Shown: in pieces, positions 55,441 to 64,000 of the stretch | Layout of the letters: the number at the start of each line of letters is the position of its first letter | Position numbering within the stretch: position 1 is the first letter of the stretch | DNA from: Chloranthus sessilifolius | Lineage: Eukaryota; Streptophyta; Magnoliopsida; Chloranthales; Chloranthaceae | Assembly: GCA_021018995.1 (NCBI GenBank) | Contig: CM037595.1 | Coordinates: 78,617,159 to 78,681,158, forward strand | DNA length: 64,000 bases | Direction of reading: 5' to 3' | Notes under the pieces: generated by a model | Told to the model about the DNA's origin: nothing | Databases searched by the model: none | Seen by the model: the letters and a program-made list of their open reading frames with translations, nothing else | Made by a program: the position numbers and the translations under genes

Positions 55441-56999
55441 ATCACATCCCGTGGTTAAAATACTTATACTTATAATCCCGTAGTCATCACGACCCATCCA
55501 TTGGTCGTATGTCCTCAATCCTTAGAATATCCTTAAAAATCTCCGACTTGTTGCTCACCATTTACACTCGGGCGATTTGATTGAAGGATTAGTGACCTAC
55601 CTAAAACTTTTTTCAAAAGCGTAAGAAACACCCGATTCTCATTCCCTATCCTCGCCATTGGAGGACACGTTAGAGCAAAAAAATGAAGATGTTAGGTTCA
55701 ATCAAAACTCATTATCCTTGCACCAGCAGGATGCTTTCAAAAGAAATGTACAAATAAAAAAATATATATATATCGAGCGAGAGCATTACGATGAATGAAC
55801 AAGTCAATGAACTCAAGAAAGCATAAGCAGGTCGTGAGGACATCTCCGGCAACTTTACTGGAAGTGTATAAGCAAGCTATGAGGGCATCCCTGATATTCT
55901 CATACTACTAGATGTCGTCGTTAGGTGGCGGGAGGAGGATAAACCCCTGCTAGCCATAGAATGCGAGATTTTGATGGTACCGAAACATGACGAAGAGCTC
56001 GATCATGGCATTCCATACCCCTCAGAGGAGAAGATTGTTACTTATCCCTTTTGCAAAGGTATTAGTTACGAACTATTCCCCATATCACTAAGCCTTACCT
56101 CTCCCCTTTCTGGTTTTATTTTGGACGATGAATCTAAGACTTCACAGGATATTCCTAGGAATGAAACTGAAAACCACTGAATGACGATTGATGCAATCAC
56201 CCATTATACTTACCATATTTTTTCCGAATAACCACAGAATAGGATGATCAATACCCTAAGATAGACCCCTGTATGCTATTAATCGAAGGACCTCCCCCTG
56301 GTTCGGAGACGTATCGATGCACTTTTCTGCAAGACTAATTCACCTAATACCCATGACTATTTATAGAACCAAAATGCTTATATAAGGCCTAGGGAAGCTC
56401 CATTGCATCCATACGCTGGGACATTTTTTTTAAAGAAAAAGGAAAATTATATTAGGAACGCTGACTCGACCATGAAAAAGATGAAGAATGATGAAGATAC
56501 CGCTCAGAGAGCACTATCAAAATACCGTACCGCAAGCTCAACCACGCTTCCACGTTGGGGCATTTAATTTTTTTTTTTTTTTAATTTGTCATTATTTTTG
56601 TCATTTGCTTTCCCTGTTGTACTATTTATTATTTCAAAAAAGAAGAAGAAAAAAAAAAGGAAAGAAAGTCAAAAAAACAGAAAAAGAAAAAAACTTATAT
56701 CCACCTTTCTATCACCAGACCCCGGTCTGAGATATTTTCTCCCTTGACAACTTGCAAGGGGGGGAACAAAACTACTGATAGCATTACTTTTACATGTGTA
56801 GATGCAAAGCAACCTTCAAACCAGCAATAGGCCAGCTTAGAAAGCATCCAAGTCCCAGTGACGGCTGACGACACCGAAGGCAAAAAGAAAACACCAAAAG
56901 GTAATCAAAGGAGGAGAAGCGAATCAGGTACATATGAACCAAAAATCCCTATATATATATAAACATATTCCAAAAAAATATAGTCCTTTCTTTTTCTTC
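55441..56999 (+). repeat. Spacer shared by elements A, B and C (C copy)
   Basis: Noncoding. 55770-56010 is homologous to the spacers of B and A; 56690-56860 to 42760-42930 of B. A run of about 15 T lies near 56568, and an A-rich stretch at 56636-56700. Confidence 0.75.
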
Positions 57000-57072
57000 A
57001 CATTTGTCACTGAGGACACTCCCCCTATATACAACGCACATACAACGAATATAAACAAACGCACACACACCC
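57000..57072 (-). terminator. 3'-end module of the PMD gene in element C
   Basis: On the minus strand: GTTGTATATA, then GGGGA-GUG-UCCUC (57012-57024), then AGTGACAAATG; homologous to 42580-42615 in B with a changed but still paired stem. Confidence 0.55.
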
Positions 57073-60000
57073 CTAATCCCTACGCTGTCGCTGAGGAGGA
57101 TGAGTGCCGCTATCACCGGTATCGTTAGCCTGGAGGTCCGTAGACTGATCATCTAAAAACACAATCCCGGCACTCGAAATCCTCGAAACCTCTAAATGGC
57201 GAGGACCCGCCACCGAACCCCCCTCACTAGCCTAACTAATCGACCGCCTCGACTGAGAATGAGGAGGAAGCCTCGCATGACTCCCCTGAACGACAGAATC
57301 CTCACGACTATTGCTCATATCGTAATCGGGAGGTATGTGAGGCCGGTGAAGAACCCGTAGCCTCGACTCTAACCTCACGATGACTAGCTACCCGCTTTCG
57401 CCCCTCGTCAGCAGATCAGAACCGATCCAAGGACACCTGCATCTCCGCCCGTGTCGTCCAACACACTGCCACTAGTACCTCCGTATGAGTCCTCTGCGTG
57501 ACCAACATCTCAACCACCAGATCCTCACGACTCTCCACCTCTCTGAGGACTCGTCTCGCCTCTGGAGTAGCCAGCGCCCGCGCTGCCTCTAGCCATGCCT
57601 CCTCGAGCTGACAAACCTGTATAACTCTATTGAATCAAAAGAAGTAAACGTATGCATATACAAACAACAACAAAACTTGAAATGAAAAATACATATATAC
57701 CAGATCTAGCCTCTCTCCCAGAAGTCGCTCGATTGTCTCTGCGGTCACAGGATCAGCAGATGGCACCCGTGGGACGGCAAACGCAGACGACTATAACGAG
57801 AATAAACAAATGCATCAGATAAATATTATGATAACAAATAAGTTACGAACCCAATGACTAAAACATACCTAGGTAGGGATAGGAATGAACCCCTGAGGAG
57901 GAGCCTCGGGAGCGGAGTCCGGAACTGCTTGAACAATAAAAAAAATAACGAACAACAAGCCAATACGAACGCGTTAGAATAAATAGAAATGAACAATCCA
58001 AAGTAAATTGCACTAAACCATACCAGACTCTCAGAACGTAGAGAGGCAACGGTCGCCTCCCTCATCTGCAAGTCCTCAGCAACTTGACGCTGAAACACCG
58101 ACACACGTTAGTAAACCATCAAGCCAACATAATAATAATGCCTAACAAACCAGTACAGTAACACAAGTAAACTGAAGAGTGATGGAACTTACCCAATGCT
58201 CCAACTCAAACCACAAACGAGCTATCACTGGATCCTCCCGACTGGAGGAAGCCACTAAAGAAGGATCAAATGCCCGAGCCAAAGCCCCTGCAGCGAAAAG
58301 CTCTATTATCTAAAAACGCCACCAATGTGCCAACATTAGCAAGGATCCCTGAATCGTCAACAGTTAATAAGTCCAATCCAAGATACTTACCAATTGCGCG
58401 ATCTTCGAACATAAACTAGCCTCCACCACGCAACCCGCCTGCTGCTGGTCGCGCAACAGTTCAATCATCGCTGCCTAGCAAGCAACCTCAGACTCTCTCA
58501 GACTAGCCACAATAAAAACAAGGCCACTATATTAAAAACATTACAAGAATAAACCAATATAATGCATGGATGAATTAAAACCAATAAACTAACTCACCAG
58601 GAGCTGACAAGCCTCTGCTAGTCGAACTCCTAACTCATCCTCCGCCGCCCTGGCCCTGGCAACTGACTCAGTCAAAAAATGCAACATTTCCTCATCAGGA
58701 TGAGGAGCATGCTCCATCTGCTCTATCACCCTATGGAGGGCATCCAATGCTCCCCGCACACTCGCCGTGAGGTGGCCCTCCTCCAATGCGAGCAACTCTC
58801 CCTCAATGTCGACGCCGACTCCGGCCCGCCAACAGCGAAAGAATCACTACCATGAAAAGGACACGTGAAGAGACGCCCTCCACCCAACGCGCCAAACCAC
58901 CTCCTCCTATACTCTCGCACATCAGCCTCATCACGTGCCCCCGTGACTCTGGTCCCCCCGACTCTAAAATCAGCTATCTGGAGCGCCATCCGCTCTACAA
59001 AATTCTGGCCTGGAGGGTCGGTCATCCTCTTAGCCACCTTGTGGCTAGTCGCCGGAGGGACTCCCTGATCGAGTCCCAGCTGTCGTACCACCTGAGAGGT
59101 GTGGATCCCCTCCACTCGCTCAAAATAATGGACCCATATGTCCACATTGAAGAAGGATCGACCAGACTCAATCACCGCCTCACTTGCGTCCTCTACACCA
59201 TCATAGGGTCTCCAGATCACCTATCCGAAGGAACAAATCAATCCATGAGCGAACCCTAAGGGCCACAAAAAAAATAGATGAAGTCCAAACGAAAACATAA
59301 TGTCATACACATACTTGCCCTGCATGCATATCCTCGAAGAGGCCTCGTGCAGTCTGAAGGTTAGCTGACCAGCGACGACCCCTCAATGCCTCCCTCCACA
59401 TGCACATCCGCGGGAACGTGAATGAAATCTCCGACGGGACCCCCGAGCACAGAAAAGCGAAATGATCGTATGCCCAAAACTGAAAACATTAACATAACAA
59501 CAACGACCACACTAAAGGTTAAAAAAAACCGCTACCACGATACCAATTTAACTAAAACTCACCTGGATAAACGGGAGGAAACCTCCGATCGAATCTATCC
59601 CCTAACCCTGATGTTGAAACTTCTCGTAGAGATGTACCAACATAGTCGCACCCCACGCATAGGTCGGGACTCGGTCTAAATCCCTCAGAATCATCAAAAA
59701 TAACCTGGTGACACATCCCCGAGTCGAAGAAGAGAAAAGTACTACGCCCAAGAAGTGCATCAAGAATGCTCAGAGCACCCTATCCGCGGCCAATCCTAGC
59801 TCGGTCACGGGCTCCCAGCCCATCACTCTCGCACAACGTGCCTCATAAAGCGATGTTACCTCTAAATGACGCCTCAGAGGGTGAACCCAGTCGCAAACGT
59901 ATCAAAGAACCAAGTGACCCGAATAAAACCTGGCCCCGATCCACTCAACCTATAAGGCACACCCAGGATCTCCTCACATACCTCTAGATAACTCCCTGCC

Positions 60001-60901
60001 ATCCGCCCCGTGATCGGCTCACTCTTGAAATGAAGACCAGTAATGCGAACCTAGTCCTCAGGGGTCGACAACATCATACCGACTGGAAAGAGAAGCGCCT
60101 GATGCCTCTCGCTCCACGTCTCTATAATTGCCGCGATCAAGCCTCGATCGACCTGAAAAGGCTACAACTCCAAAATTGTCCCAAACTTGAAAGACACCAA
60201 CCGCTCCCGCTGAAACTTCGGCAAAGCACGGTACCAAGTATGAGACTCGGTCCATGCTGTGTTGATAGCTAGTTGCGGGGGCTCCTAGTGAACGAAACAC
60301 AAATAATGACAGTAAGACTAACGCATACCTATGACAAAAGATAAATAAATTTAGAGCTTAAAGCAAATGAAATATGCCCAAACCACATAATAATAACTTA
60401 TAACGGACACATAAAATATGATAAGAACAACTAAATAGAACATGTCGTCATAATACACAAGTAAACACGACCCCCATAATCAATGCAGGTTTGACATAAA
60501 TTAGAAGGGTTTACGGATCCTAACGAGCCTATGTCATAGCTTGAATGCCTAAGAAAATGGAAGAACTCTTGCTTATAGGGACCTACCCGGCCTCTGGTAA
60601 AGAAATCCTCCAGTGGATTGTGCCTACGATCCCGAGGCTCAGCGCCTGGCTGCTCCTCACCTTACTCACCATCAACTCTGTCGCCCTCCTCCTCGGCTAC
60701 CCCTGTCTTAGCCTCTGGTACCTCCTCCCTGACCACCATCTGGTCACCCTCGGGGACTCCCTCCGTGATCATCTACCTGATATCCGCCTCTATGGCAATG
60801 GCTCTAGCCTGTGCCCCCGAACTCTCACCCCCATCGCACATCAACATCCCCTCTAACTCAGAAATAGTGAGCTTTGGGCTACCAACACCCTCACCCTCCA
60901 T
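57073..60901 (-). pseudogene. Antisense cargo gene of element C: plant mobile domain protein
   Basis: Opposite strand to element C. The start MEGEGVGSPKLTISELEGML (60901) and the end SQRQRR-like (57073) match the gene of element B. PMD parts are visible near 60300-59250 (MDRVSYLVP, EVSAGAVGVF) and 59220-58900 (WRPYDGVEDASEAVIESGRS, DIWVHYFERVEGIHTSQVVR, GTRVTGARDEADVREY). A helical tail follows. Intron-like gaps occupy places equivalent to B, one with a GC donor (near 59310). The gene is between pol and the 3' end, as in B. The copy has many breaks. Role unknown. Confidence 0.72.
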
Positions 60902-61072
60902 CTGATACAAAGAGCTTGAAAAACTGAAGAAAATAGAAGAAACGGCACCCGAAACGGACGGCCGGATCACAGGATATCACGAAAATATGAAAAACGAGCA
61001 CACAGAAACTCGGAAACAAGAAAATCAAAGACTAAAATGGATCGCGCAACGAAAATGAGAAGTTCTGAACAA

Positions 61073-61081
61073 TTTATATAA
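61073..61081 (-). promoter_or_regulatory. TATA box of the PMD gene in element C
   Basis: The minus strand reads CTTATATAAATTG, about 170 bp before the ATG at 60901, the same spacing as in element B. Confidence 0.6.
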
Positions 61082-61084
61082 GTC

Positions 61085-61445
61085 GCCCGAATTGTGCACT
61101 TGAAATAAAGTGCTCAATCGGATCACGTGCACTCACGAAATGTTTAATTCTGATCAAACGCCCACTGATGAGCGCGCAAATTGTTTGTCGCCCGCTCACA
61201 TCTATCTGATCGGTTGATCACGCGCGTTACTGAGAGCGCGTAGTCACCTCAAACACCCACACGTCAACTCGAGAATGCCAACGGTCGTGTTCATCCTGCG
61301 CATAGGTTCAAACGCTTAAATGAATTAAATGCCTATGAACTAGCGCGTATTAACTCTTTACCCTTCTGAAATGCGAGCTCAAAGTTTGGCGCGTAATTAG
61401 ATTAAACGCTCAGGGATAGGCAAGTAATTTGCCCAGAAATAATTT
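61085..61445. repeat. GC-core word array upstream of the PMD promoter (element C)
   Basis: AATTGTGCACTTG, GAGCGCGCAAATTG, CACGCGCGTTACTGAGAGCGCG, CTAGCGCGTATTAA and TTGGCGCGTAATTAG words lie just before the TATA box (minus sense), as at 38100-38450 in B. Confidence 0.65.
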
Positions 61446-61900
61446 TTCACACCCAAGAAAGCAAACCAAAACTCGAAATTAGGACATTCCTGATATTTAC
61501 TATCGACCCGAATTACACCCTTGGTGAAACCACCAAAACAATTCTAATTTAAAGAAACATGCGCCATGAAAGGAAAAGAGAGCGCCCCAAAACTAAGACT
61601 AAACGACAAAAATGCCCTCTACTTCACATTGATCAATTACACCAAAAATAATGGTAGCCCCCATCTTCCATACATTCTAACAAAAAATATATACAAAAAA
61701 AAAATGCCCCCCATCGCATCGCCTCTATATCCCTTAAGCTAAAGCTAAAAAAAAAACACAAAAAAAGGGGAAACTACCCCTGGTGCTCCCTGAGTTTAAT
61801 AAATCTAAATTAAACTAAATCAAAATAAATAAACATCACATGAGTCAAGCACGATACCGAGAAAGTCGAACCAAAATAAGACAAGAGATATAGAGAACAC
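61446..61900. other. A-rich noncoding stretch of element C
   Basis: A/C-rich low-complexity DNA (AAAAAAAAATGCCCCCCATC near 61700), matching in reverse the T-rich 37700-38000 of element B. No gene seen. Confidence 0.45.
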
Positions 61901-61904
61901 AACC

Positions 61905-62460
61905 ACTTTATAGATCAATAAAACAATTACAACACACACCAAGGGCATACCCTCTGAGTATACAGTGAAAATAAGAAAGCTGAAATCAGCACGTTCAGGC
62001 AATGCTCGAATTCGAATTTATTTGGAAAACTAGAAATCTCAGAGAAGTTCGGAGAAGGAAAAGCACCTTGAGCGAAATCTAACTGTGATAGCCTCTTCCC
62101 CTTGTTCCGAACTGATAGGAAAGGAAGAGTGTCTCACAGAAAGCCACCCAGGATCTGTGGGATCCATTGTTGGAAGCTCCCCTTGGACACATTAAAAAAT
62201 GAGGAGCAACTAACACTGAATCCGCAGAGCCTACGGAGGAAAAATAAGCATCGGTCACGAGAACTCTGATCTTGCCTTATCCTTCGGTTTCCTCTCTACC
62301 ACCTTTTTCTCTTCCATCTCTTCCCCCGATGGGGTGACACTTCGAGTTGGATTGATAGCACCAACCTTAGCATCACCTTGAATTCCCAATCCCGTCCATT
62401 CTCATCATCCACTTAATAAGCACAGCTCATCGGGTCTAATACCCGGGATACGAAATAGAA
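61905..62460 (-). ncRNA. Antisense unit C2 (coding potential unclear)
   Basis: Counterpart of unit B2 (37440-37700): shared GGTTGGTGCTATCAA and TTGCCTGAACGTGCTG words on the minus strand. It ends in the hairpin AGGG-TATG-CCCT (61942-61953, read on minus) after CACTGTATACTCAG. Confidence 0.4.
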
Positions 62461-63200
62461 AGGAATAAAAGACATTAATAAATAAAAAATGCTCAAACTT
62501 ATAAACACAAGGTATCCCCCCCCAAAAAAAAACTTTTTAACCTATAAGCTTAAAATGAAAGTTCAAAATAAACAATAAACCCAAAGCCTTAAATTCACAC
62601 ATTTATAAACTCTGTTTTTTTTGAATCACCAATGGACAAGTGCCACACATTTGAACCCCCTACCAAGATGATTGAATCCAAAACCATACACACCCCCCTT
62701 TAAAAAGATCACAATTCATGACAACCAAGATGAACTAATAATTACACAACACTTGCCCCTCTAAAAGCACAAACTCCCCAAGTCTAGATAGACCAATAGG
62801 ATTGAAACACCCAACCACCATCTAGAACCCATGAAAAACTCACACATTCTAACAAGTATCATCTCAGACTACACCTTGAACAAAATAAAACACCTCAAAC
62901 AAAATAAACTACATTCAATAAGACCAAAACCTCAAACAAACAAAAAAAAACTCAAACAGGACAAAGCCTAAAAAAAATGCCCCAATAAGCCTGATAAAAT
63001 CAAGTGGCCCTACTAAGTAGGACCTAATAGGACGAATGAATAAACCAGGTCATTCTCATAACGAACTTTAAAATTATAAGCTAACTTAGATCTTAAAACT
63101 ATGATAAAGCAAGTAAGCCCAGTTAATTAATCAATAAGAATTTAAGCCCAATCAATGAGACAGTGAAAATATACAATAAAAAAAATGCCCCTTTATTTAT
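62461..63200. other. A-rich noncoding stretch of element C
   Basis: Reverse counterpart of the T-rich 36760-37400 of element B (shared TTTGACTTAGC / GACCCTGA-like words). No gene seen. Confidence 0.4.
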
Positions 63201-63204
63201 AATT

Positions 63205-63640
63205 TAAAATTTTACAAGTTTCATCGGAGGCATACCTCCCAAATTATAACCCAAAACAAAAACCTAAAATCTAACATACAACTCAAAATGAAAACCAAAA
63301 TTACGATGATCCAAACGAGGAGTAGAACGTCCAATCGGAGGCTTCAGAAATGTTGCCACCAGACTTGGGGAACTCAAACAAGCCACCGACAGAAGAGACG
63401 GAAAATGGGTTAGGGAGTGCAACCCTCCATTTATGGCACCTCTCCCCGCCATCTTCACTTCCTCCGTCGTCGCTCCATCAACGCTGCCTTCACTGCTCCC
63501 TAGAAAGGAACGGTGTGAAGACCAACGCTCTCATTCCCAACACTGTCCATTCTCAGAATAATATTGTGCTCAGACATCACACTAGCATAAAGATCATGTA
63601 AAATAACAAATATAGGAAGAAACCCCATCCCAATCTGACG
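63205..63640 (-). ncRNA. Antisense unit C1 (coding potential unclear)
   Basis: Counterpart of unit B1 (36350-36760): shared GAGAATGG, TTGGGAATGAG and GGGAGCAGTGAAGGCAGCG on the minus strand. It ends in GGAGG-TATG-CCTCC (63226-63239, read on minus) and AATAAA on the minus strand near 63195. Confidence 0.4.
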
Positions 63641-63751
63641 GTTAGATCACTCAATATCACTGAAACACGAATCTCAGAATGCTAGAATACTTAGAAAAGT
63701 CAAGACTCGAGACTAAACCCGAGAATGAAAAGAAAATGAAGACTTCTTTGC

Positions 63752-63760
63752 TTATATAGA
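63752..63760 (-). promoter_or_regulatory. TATA box of antisense unit C1
   Basis: The minus strand reads CTCTATATAAGC; same context as 36231 in element B. Confidence 0.55.
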
Positions 63761-63769
63761 GTATGGCCT

Positions 63770-64000
63770 TAATCACGCGCCTAAAAATGTGCACTTAATC
63801 TGATCACGCTAGGAAGATCACGCTCAATCGAAAACCTGCGCTCCTAACCAGCCGAGCAATATGGCTGTCGCCCTCACAGATAGCGCGACCTTATGATTCC
63901 GCGCTGCCCACCAGCCGCACAATCCGATTAAATGACTCACTTTTATCGCACAATTTGAAAGATCACCCGTACGCTGTCCGGGTGATGCTTCAGTCGCGCT
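63770..64000. repeat. GC-core word array at window end (element C)
   Basis: AATCACGCGCC, TGTGCACTTAATC, GATCACGCTCAATCG, GATAGCGCGACC and TCGCACAATTTG words precede (in minus sense) the TATA box at 63752, as at 35830-36225 in B. The array is cut by the window end. Confidence 0.55.

Larger units (their letters stand above)
45181..64000 (+). mobile_element. Element C: Tat/Retand-like Ty3-gypsy element (3' end outside window)
   Basis: Order on the plus strand: 5' LTR, gag, zinc-binding motif, Pro-rich part, protease, G-patch, acidic Cys-containing linker, RT, RNase H parts, integrase, spacer. Then, on the opposite strand, come a PMD gene and further noncoding units. All parts of a full-length Tat-lineage element are present up to the window edge, but the copy has many breaks. 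It is related to element B at every shared part and to A in LTR, gag and spacer. Confidence 0.88.

Noticed and set aside
1-64000. Ordinary host genes, tRNA or rRNA genes
   Set aside because: No tRNA cloverleaf, rRNA core sequence or multi-exon host gene was recognised; every protein domain found belongs to a retrotransposon or to cargo inside one. A weak or novel host gene could still be missed by eye.

Overview
The window looks like intergenic DNA from a large, repeat-rich seed-plant genome, most likely an angiosperm. I base this on nested Ty3-gypsy LTR retrotransposons of plant lineages (Tekay-like chromovirus, Tat/Retand-like, Athila-like), plant-only accessory domains (plant mobile domain, 'putative plant transposon protein' domain), short GT..AG intron-like gaps and plant TATA boxes. 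I found no ordinary host gene, tRNA, rRNA or CRISPR array. All LTR elements are treated as old, broken copies; element limits are my reading of TG..CA ends, target-site duplications, primer/polypurine sites and homology between copies inside the window.

Layout. 1-4648 (+): coding part of a Tekay-like chromovirus (gag with two CCHC knuckles, protease, RT, RNase H, integrase, chromodomain). About 4850-16930 (-): element A, a non-autonomous Tat-like element with gag, a long Pro/Glu/Lys repeat region, no recognisable pol apart from a trace of its end, and an opposite-strand gene at 5722-7218 of the 'putative plant transposon protein' type; its LTR is 14735-16930. A Tekay-type solo LTR (10426-12657, duplication TAGGT) sits inside A. 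16931-17501 and 20087-20660 are two halves of an older minus-strand LTR-like sequence split by a second Tekay-type LTR (17502-20086). 21122-25190 holds two Athila-like LTRs in inverted orientation (21122-22609 + and 23642-25190 -), the second followed by its interior up to about 31290, which is split by a third Tekay-type solo LTR (26653-29519, duplication ATTGG). 31295-33852 is a Tat-type LTR and 33853-44630 is the 3' half of element B (-). 45181-64000 is element C (+), related to B, with LTR, gag, protease, G-patch, RT, RNase H domains and integrase; its 3' LTR lies beyond the window.

B and C each carry, between pol and the 3' end, a multi-exon gene on the opposite strand that encodes a plant mobile domain (38631-42540 + in B; 57073-60901 - in C). 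A carries an unrelated gene in the same slot. So one family appears to swap antisense cargo genes. Antisense transcription units in B and C have their own TATA boxes and end in a small conserved hairpin with a GTATG-like loop whose stem covaries.

A second theme is structure in noncoding DNA. Each LTR family carries its own array of short perfect palindromes (CGCTCGAGCG, TCGATTAATCGA, CAATCGATTG, TCGACCGGTCGA, TTCGATCGATCGAA) or hairpins, and in several elements the same word recurs before an internal promoter. Tat-type LTRs also carry tandem hairpins with a nearly constant loop and variable but complementary stems, and Tekay-type LTRs share a hairpin series with compensatory changes. These are the most promising undescribed signals here.
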